This document shows positions 31,777 through 41,214 of a stretch of DNA of 64,000 nucleotides, piece after piece. How positions within the stretch are numbered: the stretch's first letter is position 1; every line of letters starts with the position of its first letter. A program made the position numbers and the translations under genes. The stretch comes from Xylocopilactobacillus apis (lineage in GTDB: Bacteria > Bacillota > Bacilli > Lactobacillales > Lactobacillaceae): contig NZ_AP026801.1 in the NCBI RefSeq assembly GCF_033095965.1, forward strand, positions 2,146,001 to 2,210,000, in the 5' to 3' direction. The notes beneath the pieces are model-generated. The model saw only the letters and a program-made list of their open reading frames with translations, was not told where the DNA came from and did no database searches.

Positions 31777-32088
31777 GAAAGGTAAAAAAGTTATATTTCA
31801 TTACCATATTTGGAAAGTAGAATTATCAGAAAAACTCAAACTAAATTTCACATTACAAATATTGGAAGCCGATAAATCCCAGCTTTTAAATAATACAAAT
31901 GGCTCAACAATGATCATGTTACAAAAGCTGAGATGGAAAATAAAATTATTTCCATCCCCTCTATCCCCGAACAAACTCGCATTGGCCAACTATTCGCCAA
32001 AATCGACGAGCTCATCGCCATGAGCGAACACAAATCCCAAAAAATTGAAGAACTCAAAAAGCACATTTCTCAAAAAATGTTTGTCTAA
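31777..32088 (+). pseudogene. Type I restriction specificity subunit (HsdS) 3' fragment
   Basis: The end of an HsdS protein: NNTNGSTMIM, then after a one-base shift TKAEMENKIISIPSIPEQTR, IGQLFAKIDELIAMSEHKS, and a coiled-coil tail to TAA at 32,086-32,088. Only the second half of the distal target-recognition domain and the C-terminal helix remain. It abuts the truncated SLAP gene head-to-head at about 31,776. Without the N-terminal part and with no hsdM in the window it cannot give specificity. Confidence 0.75.
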
Positions 32089-32103
32089 TTACAGCTGACA
32101 TCC

Positions 32104-35100
32104 ATGCACCATCCACTAAAAACACCTAGAAAGGCCAAAAAGGCAGAAGAAAAATTTGAACAAGCGATCCTAACCAAACTCCAAAGCGAAGGCTGGACAT
32201 ACAACGAAGTCCTCTCCGGCTGCTCCGATGATAAATTGTACGACCACTGGCGTGACATTTAAATCGCAACAATCGCACTAAATTGGACGGTACACCTCTC
32301 TCAGACCAGGAGTTCAACTCGCTTAAAATTGAACTCAATAAGAACAAGACGCCCTACGAAGCACAGCTTGTATTGGCCGGTGCCGGAAACATTGGAACTC
32401 TTCCGCTAACCCGTGACGACGGCACACAACTAGAAATTGAAATATTCTATGGCGACGAAATTGCTGGCGGCCGATCAGAGTACGAGGTCGTCAACCAGAT
32501 CACTTTTAACCATCTCCCGACGACTCAGCCAAAAGCGACGGATCGACATTGCTCCTAATCAATGGCCTGCCCGTTGCTCATGTCGAAGAAAAAGACGAAG
32601 CGCTGCAAAATCAGTGGAACGCTTTTGAGCAGTTACAAAAATACGATGGAGACGGATGTACACTGGTCTGATGAGCTTCGTGCAGGTTCAATTCATCCTC
32701 TCGCAGCATTCTGCTCACTATCTCGCTCGCCCTAAAAATTGCGATTCCTACACCGCGATTTTGTTTTCGGCTGGCGCGATGACGAAGGAAAAGATGTCAC
32801 CAACACAATGGAATTCACTCATCAGGAAATGGGCATCCGGCACTTCATCGTCTCGTGACAACCAACATGATCCCGGATGCCGCCAACGACAACCTCATGG
32901 TCATGAGATCATATCAGATCCAAGCAACGCGCGCCATCCTTGATCGGATGCGGGAAATGGAACAAAACCATCTCGTCGAAAAAGAAGGCGGCTACATCTG
33001 GCACACCACTGGTTCTGGAAAAACGGTCACCTCGTTTAAGGTTGCCCAGTTAATCGCTGCAATGCCAAGGGTTCAGCACGTGCTTTTTATCGTGGATCGA
33101 GTCGATCTTGTTAATCAAACTTACGAAAATTTCAAAAGTTACGCTTATAAAACTTTCGAAAATCGGATTAAAATCGTTGACGGTCATCAGCTGAAAAAAG
33201 ACATCAAAGATCAAATTTCTCACGTTTTTCTCATCACTGTCCAAGGTCTCGACAAAGCTGTGAAATCAGGGCTCACATCTGAGCAGCGCATGGTTATCAT
33301 TATGGACGAAGCTCATCGTTCGGCTAGTGGCGATGCTGTTTCTCGCATCAAAAAAGCGCCTGCCAAAGACAACCTGGTTTGGTTTTACAGGGACGCCTAA
33401 CTTCTACTCCGATGAGGTCAAAGATATCAAAACGTCGCGCAACGTTTCGACCTATGATATTTTTGGCAAAAGACTCCACCGTTATACGATTAAAGACGCA
33501 ATCGGTGACGGCAACGTCCTCGGATTTGACGTTAGCTATTACAAAACTGCGATTGAAGCTGAAAATAGCGATCAAAAGACCGACAAAGAGATGGAAAAAG
33601 CGGTCTACAATACCACTAGTTATCATGAATCAGTCGTTCAAGACATTATTGACCATTGGATGACAACAATTCATCCGGCCCCTTAATCGGCGGCATTCGT
33701 CAGAAGAAGTATTTCCAAGCAATGTTGCCGTTTCAGGAAAACAAGCTGCCGTCGAATACTATAATTTATTCAAAACCTTGGCTCCTCAACTCAAGGTTAC
33801 AATGTCTACTCTCGCGACGAAGACAACGGAGTTGGCACCGCAAACTTGCAGGAATCTTTGAAAACTGCGATGTCCGACTATCAAAAAATGTTCAACACAA
33901 TGAACTTTCTTGATAGCCCTAATTCTGAGCGCTCTTTTCTAAATGACATCACTAAGCGTCTTGCTCGCAAAAAGCCATACAATCACAATGACCCCAACGA
34001 CATTCTTGATCTGGTAATCGTCTCAGATCATCAGCTGACCGGATTCGATTCAAAATTCGTTAACATCATCTACCTTGATAAAGTTTTAGCTGAAGGATTG
34101 CTCATCCAGGCGATGTCTCGAACTAATCGAGTTCTCAACAAAGAAGCAAAACCTTACGGCAAAGTCCGTTTTTACCGCAAAGGTGAGCTGATGGAGGAAA
34201 ATGTCAGTCAGGCTCTTGTCATCTACACCAAGGAGGTAACGACACGATCGCTGATGCCGAAAAGCCGTCATCGCCAAAAGAACAGCAAGATTTGATGAAC
34301 AACGATATTTTAGCCCCTAAAATGTCAACCCAAATCGAGGATATTACGCCAAAAATTGAGGAACTCAAGAAACTGGCAGGCGATGATTTCTCTCAAGAAC
34401 CAGTTGGTGAAAAAGAACAAATGAAGTTCGTTTTAACTGCTCAAGAAGTTAACAGTGCCGTTCAAAAAATGGTGCAGCAAGGTTTCCAATTCGGTACAGA
34501 AGTGGAAAAAGTAGATGAATCTGGCAACTCGACTGGCGAAACTGTTGAACTCCCGATCCAGTCAATTGATGAGCTCAGCGCTCTGCAGGCCCGAATGAAT
34601 GATGTCAACGAAAAGTTGCCTAAAAAGAAACAATGGATTTCACTGATTACAAAATTTCGGTTGAAAAATATTCAAGTGAGATCATTGACTACGATTACTT
34701 AATCGAGCTTTTGAATAACTATATGGATGAAAAAACGCCAGAAAACGAAGCTGCAATCAAAGAACACGTCGAATCATCAAAATCAATGGAGGAGTTAGAT
34801 TTAAAACGCTTGCTAGAGGGTATCTTGGCGGGACATTTCCATAAGCACTTTACGTCGCAAAGTTTTAAAAATGTCATTAAGGAAATTCACAAAGAGAATC
34901 AAGAACTCGAACTTAACCGCTGGGCGTATGAAAATGGCTATAATTCAGAAGATATCTTCGAAGCCTACCAATTATTCATTCCTGGCGTCGATATCAAAAA
35001 TAACCCCAGCCTAAACAGCAAGGTTAATGAAATTAATACCAAATTGGATCTATCATTTAAAAAGAAAAAAGAACTTAAAGAGAAACTAATTGAGCAGTTT

Positions 35101-35118
35101 GAAAAGATGGATAAGTAG
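32104..35118 (+). pseudogene. Type I restriction helicase/nuclease subunit (HsdR), frameshifted
   Basis: The start ATG 32,104 reads HPLKTPRKAKKAEEKFEQAI. The helicase Walker A (WHTTGSGKT, near 33,000-33,026) and DEAH box (IIMDEAHRSASGDAV, 33,298-33,340), GFTGTPNF and the C-terminal helical region to 35,118 are all recognisable. Summed length, about 1,000 codons, is normal for HsdR. At least seven frame changes occur between 32,260 and 34,700, so no full protein can be made as written. With hsdS truncated and hsdM missing, the locus is non-functional regardless of base errors. Confidence 0.85.
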
Positions 35119-35130
35119 CACGATAGACAT

Positions 35131-35189
35131 TAAAAAGGCCTTATAATTCTGAAAACAACAATTCAGAAAGATGGGCTTTTTTTTATATG
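35131..35189 (+). terminator. Terminator after hsdR
   Basis: TTCTGAA/TTCAGAA stem within a wider GGCC..GGGCT pairing, followed by eight T residues. Confidence 0.7.
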
Positions 35190-35240
35190 ACGAACAAACG
35201 TTTTGATTGTACGTTTAATTTTCTCTTCTAGCAAAAGCTC

Positions 35241-35665
35241 TTACAGATTTTTAACTTCTAACCAACAATAAAATTTCTCTACACAATATTCTGTATTTTT
35301 TATTACATCTTTTGACCAAAATCGAAGAACTTTCCATTCCATCATCTTAAGCTGCTGATTAATTTCTTTATCCCTATTTATATTTTTTCAATTTTTGGAA
35401 TCCAATAATCACGGTTACTATGGATGTTATTTTTATTTTCATTCCATTTGTAACCATGCCAAAACTCACCATCTATAAATACCGCAATTTTACTTTTAGT
35501 AATAGCTATATCAGGTTTTCCAGGAAGTGTATTAAGATTTTTTCGATACCTAACTCCTCTGTTCCATAAAGCTTTTCTAAGTTTAATTTCAGGTTTTGTA
35601 TTGGTAGAGCGAATTTGAGACATGTTGAAAGATCTCTGCTCTCTTGTAATAATATGATTAGACAA
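35241..35665 (-). pseudogene. vsr: Vsr very-short-patch repair endonuclease, one frameshift
   Basis: Nicks next to T:G mismatches that arise from deaminated 5-methylcytosine. The start is probably TTG 35,665 with GGAG close upstream. Blocks: NMSQIRSTNTKPEIKLRKAL, LPGKPDIAI, AVFIDGEFWHGY. After a shift in an A-run near 35,385 it continues NINRDKEINQQLKMMEWKVL to TAA at 35,241. Restoring one base gives about 141 residues, normal for Vsr. The usual FWH motif is kept, but the Cys before FWH is Glu here, so the structural zinc may be missing. It is third in the MTase-REase-vsr operon. Confidence 0.8.
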
Positions 35666-35711
35666 AATATACTCCACATAAAAATAACAGAATAAATTTT
35701 TAAAATTAGCA

Positions 35712-37006
35712 TCAATCATCATTTAAATCAGTAAAATCACTGCTGTCTTTGCGCCCCATAAATAATTCATAAGAGCCTAACGGTGCAAAATCTATCCATA
35801 ACTCCTTTTATTATCAGGATCTTCATGCCAAATTCTTACAGAATCAAAGCCAGCTTTGTTTAAAATTGTTCTCGTGACTATTTCTTTTTTCTCAAGATGA
35901 AGTACATCGTATAAAAGCCATTTACCAAGAGCACTTTGTGGGTTTGTCTGCAGTGATTTGAAGTTTTCTTGAGCCAACCTAGCAGGATAAACTTTGCCAT
36001 TCGGTAAATGAAGTTCTAATTCTATTGAAGATTTTCCCGTAATTGTTTTATATTGATCATACTTACGTATATCTACACTATCATCAAACCAATACGGGTA
36101 TTTATTTCTAAATTCTGCGGGAATTGGTATATAAGCTTCTGCTTCAGGACGATCTCTATTACTGCCACGAGATTTTGGCACCGTTAAAAGCATTTAATCC
36201 TGACTTAGAAGGCACTTCGCCTTTACCTTGTATTGAATATAAAGGGAGATAAACCGCATCTGACTTTTCTTTTGGTTTTATATCATCATAAAGAACAATT
36301 TTATTTCTATTTTCAAAAGCTTCCTTCAAAAATTGAAAAGGATCATCAATTATACCTACATAAATTTCATCTATCAATGTACAGTCAGAAGTTTTACCGA
36401 ATTTCATCCATATTTGGCTGTCTCCAAAAGTAAATTTATAGTCCTTTAGTCCATCTGTGAAGGAAAATGATGTTTTGGTCATATTGAATTCTTTTAAATT
36501 ATTAATATTCACAAGCGGATAAGCAGTTTCGTGAATAACCAGCTTCCCTTCATCACGAGTTATATAATGATAAATGTTATCAGAACCATTATCACTTAAT
36601 CCAAGCCTAGCATAATCAGTTTTTAATTTTTCGTTTTTTATTGAAGATATTTTATAGGCTATATCTTCCAATTTTCCACTGATTATAACTTTCTCTATCT
36701 CAGATTTATAAGCCTTTAACTGCATTACTTTTTGGTATGATTCTCTACTGTTAAGCCAAGTTTTAATTCCGATGCCTATTCTTTTAGAACCAAAACAGAA
36801 AGCATATCATGTGGTGTATTTCCAACATCAACCTCTTTTGCGCCAAAACTTCTAGAATAAATGGTTTCTTGAAATTTTGAATCCAAATAAGGAGCACCTG
36901 TTGTACTAGACTTTTGATTAAACATTTTTGATAAAGACGCATACATTTTTATAAAACTTATATAGTCTTGCTGCTGTTCTTTGCTATAAAATTCCCAAAC
37001 TGTCAT
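35712..37006 (-). pseudogene. NgoFVII-like type II restriction endonuclease, frameshifted
   Basis: About 431 codons with three one-base shifts (near 36,775, 36,180 and 35,797). ATG 37,006 follows GTGGAG. The N-terminal half contains MLSVLVLK then GIGIKTWLNSRESYQKVMQL. The C-terminal third, VYLPLYSIQGKGEVPSKSGL, AEAYIPIPAEFRNKYPYWF, LHLPNGKVYPARLAQ and ALGKWLLYDVLHL, is the B3-like DNA-binding domain of NgoFVII-type enzymes. After the last shift the true end IDFAPLGSYELFMGRKDSSD appears. Each break is repaired by one base in a short A- or T-rich stretch, so the enzyme may be intact in reality. It follows the methyltransferase by 48 bases. The catalytic type (PLD or other) cannot be fixed from what I see. 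Confidence 0.72.
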
Positions 37007-37054
37007 TTTCAGACTCCACTAAGAGATTTAACTAAATTTTTGTGTAAATCAATA

Positions 37055-38230
37055 TTAACCAACAATTGTTAAAAATTCGTGTTCCCCACCACTTTTGATT
37101 GTTTTATAAAAATCATCATTATCATAAATAGAATAGGAATAAGATTTCGAATCTCTTTTTAAAGATTCAACATCTTTCAAAACCTCAACTTGATATGATG
37201 ACCCCGCCATTCTTCCATTCATATATGTATATATAAGAGAAAATTTATTTTCTGTATCTGGTAAACTCATATCTTCATCTGTAAGAGCCATATAAATGGA
37301 ATCTGCAATTCTCTTAATTAATGGAACAACCACAGAATTTCCAGCCTGCTTATATAAATGAGAATCTGCAATTTTGGGAAGTTTAAAACTTTTTGGAAAA
37401 CCTTGAGCATTAAAAGTTTCTCTTGGAGTTAATTTTCTTATTCTTCCATCAGAGGTAAGAATAAGAGGAACATTATGTCCCCCTGTCCCCATATTTGCAG
37501 TCAAAGTAGGAATTACCCCATTTTTATTTTCTCGTACATAAATTCTTCGCCACTGATACACAGAATCAGGATTTTGCATTTCTTCTGCTAATTTATTATA
37601 AAAAGGCTGTTTACCTTCCTTATAATAGTATTTTTCATCAACAGTTTTGTCATATTCTATGATGTCAGATAATGGTTTAATTAACTTTACAGGTGTAGGA
37701 AATTCAAATTTTTCAAAAGATTTTCGATCTTTAAATCCAACAACATATATACGTTCTCTATTTTGAGGTATATTTCCATAATCCTTTGCATTTAATACTT
37801 TCCACTTCACAAAGTATCCAGCATGTACTAAAAATTCTCTAATAACCTTAAAAGTATTTCCATGATCATGAGTGACTAAATTTTTGACGTTTTCAAGAAA
37901 AACCACTTTAGGTTGTTTAGCTTTTATAACCCTCAATGTTTCAAAAAACAAATCTCCTCTTTCGTCACTTAAACCTTTCCTGTACCCTGCAATACTAAAT
38001 GGCTGACAAGGGAATCCTGCTATGACAATATCTGCATCAGGGATATCTTTTGTTTCGACACTATGAATATCACGTCTATCAAGTATTTTTTTACTATAAT
38101 TTTGCGCGAACGTTTCCTGAGCGTATTTATCAAATTCGTTAGCATATATAGTCTCAAATTTATTCGTCATAGAAAAACCCAAATCAATTCCGCCAACTCC
38201 TGCGAAAAGACTTATTATCTTAGTTTTCAT
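37055..38230 (-). CDS. DNA (cytosine-5-)-methyltransferase
   Basis: 391 residues, complete, ATG 38,230 behind GAAGGAG. Motifs in order: I FAGVGGIDLGF (9-19), IV GFPCQPFS with catalytic C75, VI ENVKNL (113-118), VIII QNRERIYVVGF, IX RKLTPRETFNAQGFP, X QAGNSVVVPL. It is followed by the predicted endonuclease and vsr on the same strand. It protects the host at the endonuclease site and creates the mismatch problem that Vsr solves. The target site lies in the variable region between VIII and IX and cannot be read. This is the only gene of the cassette without a frame error. Confidence 0.93.
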   Translation of the reverse strand: MKTKIISLFAGVGGIDLGFSMTNKFETIYANEFDKYAQETFAQNYSKKILDRRDIHSVETKDIPDADIVIAGFPCQPFSIAGYRKGLSDERGDLFFETLRVIKAKQPKVVFLENVKNLVTHDHGNTFKVIREFLVHAGYFVKWKVLNAKDYGNIPQNRERIYVVGFKDRKSFEKFEFPTPVKLIKPLSDIIEYDKTVDEKYYYKEGKQPFYNKLAEEMQNPDSVYQWRRIYVRENKNGVIPTLTANMGTGGHNVPLILTSDGRIRKLTPRETFNAQGFPKSFKLPKIADSHLYKQAGNSVVVPLIKRIADSIYMALTDEDMSLPDTENKFSLIYTYMNGRMAGSSYQVEVLKDVESLKRDSKSYSYSIYDNDDFYKTIKSGGEHEFLTIVG

Positions 38231-38476
38231 GTCACACCAACTCCTTCAAAAAAATTATACAGCACTTACGTTTAAAAAGCAGCAATGACTTACTTAAAAT
38301 AAGTAATAAATAATTTGTTTTAAAATTTCTTAAACTTTTTCAAAAAGATCAAATTCTAGCAGATTATCAGGTACTTCCTGAATAAATCAGAATTGCACTC
38401 AATCAATATTAGAATCATCAAAAACTCATTTTCCTTTCTGCAGCCTTTTTATTGTTTTCTGCAGCATTCACTTCAC
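38231..38476. other. Intergenic region
   Basis: AT-rich, no gene. TTTCTGCAGC is present twice (near 38,436 and 38,456), around the palindromic CTGCAG. Probably the GNAT transcript 3' end and the methyltransferase promoter. Confidence 0.3.
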
Positions 38477-38980
38477 CTACAGTAATTTCGCCATATAAAT
38501 CTCATTAACGTACCGACCGTCCAGTAATATCGAACGCTGTCTAACTCCTTCAACCTCAAAGCCTTGCGCTTGATAGAGCCTTTTTGCAGCGACATTAGTC
38601 TCTACCACCGTTAGCTCTAACCTTTTAATCTGATTTAATTGCGCCCACTGATCGAGATTATGAAATAAAGCGGAACCGATTCCTCTGTTATGAAAATCAG
38701 CAATGATTCCCACCACAACTGAAGCTACATGTCGATTTCTACGATGTCTGCCTCTTTGAGCCAAAAGATACCCAATCATCTGCTCATCGCAGCTTGCTGT
38801 CTGCAAGAAATCGACTCCTCGATTGGCATTTTCGATTAACTTTTTTAAAGGTTCTAAATCATATTCTCTTTCATCTGTCTCGTACAGCGTAAATTTTGTT
38901 TCGCGATCGATTTGAGCCATTAATTGCCATAAAGATTCTGCGTCAACAACTTGCGGCGTTTCATAATTTACCAAACTCAA
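38477..38980 (-). CDS. GNAT-family N-acetyltransferase
   Basis: 167 residues starting at TTG 38,980, which overlaps the upstream TGA (TTGA); AGGAGC lies just before. Acetyl-CoA binding motif A is clear: VVVGIIADFHNRGIGSALF (about 87-105), followed by LELTVVETNVAAKRLYQAQG and FEVEGVRQRSILLDG. The family acetylates amines on small molecules, proteins or antibiotics; the substrate here is unknown. The overlap with the transglutaminase-like gene indicates co-translation. Confidence 0.82.
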   Translation of the reverse strand: MSLVNYETPQVVDAESLWQLMAQIDRETKFTLYETDEREYDLEPLKKLIENANRGVDFLQTASCDEQMIGYLLAQRGRHRRNRHVASVVVGIIADFHNRGIGSALFHNLDQWAQLNQIKRLELTVVETNVAAKRLYQAQGFEVEGVRQRSILLDGRYVNEIYMAKLL

Positions 38981-40338
38981 TCCAGCTCCTGCATCGAGAT
39001 CAATTCTTGTGCGACTTCCAAATTAGCATAAATCATACCCTCATCAACATATTCAAATTCACCACGCTGATTATCAACTGGATCGGCTCTAAACTGCTTT
39101 TTTTCAGGTGTAAAAGGTGCTTGAATTTCACTGTTGGCTGGCATCCGGTAAATATCTAAATTACCAAAATAGTAATTCCAACGCTCTAAATTATTGCTCC
39201 GATAAGAACTGCCGCCAAATGACAAATCAGCAAATACCCAGCCATACGGTGCAACATAGAACTGTGCCCAATCATGACAACCAGTATAAAATTTCGTAAC
39301 ATAAAGTCCCGACTGCCAGCGGGACGGAATTCCTGCAATCCGACATAACGTGATGAACAAAAGCGCTTGAACCCCACAGTCCCCCTTCTGATTTACAGCC
39401 GCATACTCAGAAATATTGTCAATTGTACAATACTCGCGCATATAAGAGTAATTCACCTTCGTTGTTACATAATCATAAATTCTCCGCGCCTGCTTAATTG
39501 GATTTTGTTCAGTGCCGATAATTTCTTTTTCGAGTGCTTTTAAAAACGGCGTAAATCTGATGTGCGGATCTTGTTCGCCTAAATCACTCGTAATATCAAC
39601 GGGCTCTGCCTTTTTAGGATCAAGCTCGACGTAATTAACCTGATTTACATATTCATATTCAACCGAAAATTCTTGATTGCTTTCTAATTTTGTCTCAAAA
39701 CAAACTGTCCGCTGTGCTGAATCAACTGGCGCAATTACTGTTGCTTCAGGCGTTGTCCGCAATATCTTAATCTCAGAAACTTGCTGGCAGTCTTTGGGAA
39801 TTGGCAGATGAACCCTCACAAAATCACCGACACGTTCGTGATTCTTTTTCACCTTAATTGAAGATCTAAGTCGGATCTTAACTTTGCGAGACCCCTTCTC
39901 TTTCATTAATCGAACGTTATCGTTAAGCTCGTTTTGCCGCTCTTCGTTATTTTCTTGCTGCTTTAAACGTGCTTTGTATTTCGGATCCGTGCTGGATAGA
40001 TTTAAAAAGAATCGACGCTGAAAATGAACATCTCCGTTTATGTACATCCAATCGACCAGCCCTTGATCCTTTAACTCCTCTAGCTCACCATTGTCATAAG
40101 AAGTCAGATTTTCCTTCATTACCTCAACTGCTTGCTTTAAATCATAAGGATACTCATTTTCCTTCATGACTTTTAAAATATCCAATTCTAAACGCAGACG
40201 TTCTTTTAAAATTTCAGAGATGTCTTTTTCTAATTTAAAATTGATCAGTTTTTCGGCACCCGCAAAGTCTCCAAAATTCTTCAGTTTTAAAACGTCTTCT
40301 GGTAATGGAACTACTAATTTTGCAATGTTTTCTGTCAT
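38977..40338 (-). CDS. Transglutaminase-like cysteine-protease-fold protein
   Basis: 453 residues, no signal peptide. A charged helical N-terminal region (about 1-150) precedes a beta-rich segment (150-250) and a transglutaminase-like domain with the triad C321 (QKGDCGVQALL), H355 (GCHDWAQFYV) and D371 (VFADLSFG). The Cys is followed by the usual helix VQALLFITLCRIAGIPSRW. Such cytoplasmic proteins may act as peptidases or transamidases; the substrate is not known. Its TGA overlaps the start of the GNAT gene, so the pair may modify the same target, which is inference. Confidence 0.83.
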   Translation of the reverse strand: MTENIAKLVVPLPEDVLKLKNFGDFAGAEKLINFKLEKDISEILKERLRLELDILKVMKENEYPYDLKQAVEVMKENLTSYDNGELEELKDQGLVDWMYINGDVHFQRRFFLNLSSTDPKYKARLKQQENNEERQNELNDNVRLMKEKGSRKVKIRLRSSIKVKKNHERVGDFVRVHLPIPKDCQQVSEIKILRTTPEATVIAPVDSAQRTVCFETKLESNQEFSVEYEYVNQVNYVELDPKKAEPVDITSDLGEQDPHIRFTPFLKALEKEIIGTEQNPIKQARRIYDYVTTKVNYSYMREYCTIDNISEYAAVNQKGDCGVQALLFITLCRIAGIPSRWQSGLYVTKFYTGCHDWAQFYVAPYGWVFADLSFGGSSYRSNNLERWNYYFGNLDIYRMPANSEIQAPFTPEKKQFRADPVDNQRGEFEYVDEGMIYANLEVAQELISMQELD

Positions 40339-40530
40339 CTCATCTCCTAAACTGGGTAAAATTATCCTCTTATGGCATCAAATAAAGAAATTGAATTTAC
40401 TTTATCATTTTATCTCGGTTCCTGCATTGTAATAAAAATTGCGAGCTGGAATCCCCATTTTAAAAAAAATTCTTACATATTCCAAAAAATGTATTTAAAA
40501 TAACCTTGTTTTTAAAAAAAGGGGTAAAAA
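40339..40530. other. Divergent promoter region
   Basis: Between the transglutaminase-like gene (leftward) and the CAP gene (rightward). AAAGGGG precedes ATG 40,531. I cannot name a firm promoter. Confidence 0.3.
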
Positions 40531-41169
40531 ATGAAACTAAATAAAAACACTATCATTTTTTCAATCGTTCTTTCAACGTTGATGTTAGGTACTGCGATCC
40601 AACCAGTATCCGCTGCTCACAGCAATTATAACCAAACTTCGGCTAAGACTAAGCCAAAAAGTAAACCGGCCGCTCAAAACGCAAATTCAAAAGCTGTGAT
40701 TGCTGAACTAAAAAGACTTCGTTCTCAAAACAAACGATCCTCTTTAACAGAAGTCAATGGATTAGATATCTCTTCACAATACCGTGCTGAACATTTAGCA
40801 GCTATTAAGAATTCAAACACCGTTGGTTGGGGAACTGTTCATCCTAATTCTTATGCAGGCGAAAACATTGTAACAGTGCCTGACAGCAAAAACGCCAAAA
40901 CAAATGCCATTAACATTATTAAAAAACTATATCTCGACAAAAATGATCCGTATTTGCGTCATCGAAAAAATATGCTCAATCCATTTTATATTGCAACTGG
41001 CGTTGGAGTAGCTAAAGGCAGTGACGGCAACCTTTACGCCGTACAAACATTCTCAGGAATTCACCCTAACAGCAAGGATAAAGTTGAACAAATTCACGAC
41101 TACTATAACTATTATTTCCAGAAAGGTGAGTCTGCTAAATATAAAAGTCATTATGACATGACAAAATAA
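40531..41169 (+). CDS. Secreted CAP (SCP/PR-1-like) domain protein
   Basis: 212 residues. The signal peptide (NTIIFSIVLSTLMLGTAI, cut after VSA near residue 29) predicts export. A Lys/Ser/Ala linker (about 35-55) leads to a CAP domain: GLDISSQYRAEHLAAI, TVHPNSYAGENIV, RHRKNMLNPFYIATGVGVAK, LYAVQTF. The His in the first block and the GENI motif are kept. CAP proteins in lactobacilli are secreted and linked to adhesion or wall functions, with no firm enzymatic role. Single gene with its own terminator. Confidence 0.85.
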   Translation: MKLNKNTIIFSIVLSTLMLGTAIQPVSAAHSNYNQTSAKTKPKSKPAAQNANSKAVIAELKRLRSQNKRSSLTEVNGLDISSQYRAEHLAAIKNSNTVGWGTVHPNSYAGENIVTVPDSKNAKTNAINIIKKLYLDKNDPYLRHRKNMLNPFYIATGVGVAKGSDGNLYAVQTFSGIHPNSKDKVEQIHDYYNYYFQKGESAKYKSHYDMTK

Positions 41170-41172
41170 CAC

Positions 41173-41207
41173 CAAAAAAACCGGCTTTTTTACAAACCGG
41201 TTTTTAA
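41173..41207. terminator. Bidirectional terminator between CAP and LRR gene 2
   Basis: AAAAACCGG/CCGGTTTTT stem with T-runs on both strands; it serves the converging CAP and LRR genes. Confidence 0.9.
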
Positions 41208-41214
41208 TTTACCC

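Noticed and set aside
32104-35118. Several independent small genes in the hsdR region
   Set aside because: The pieces fit consecutively along one HsdR protein, with helicase motifs in order.
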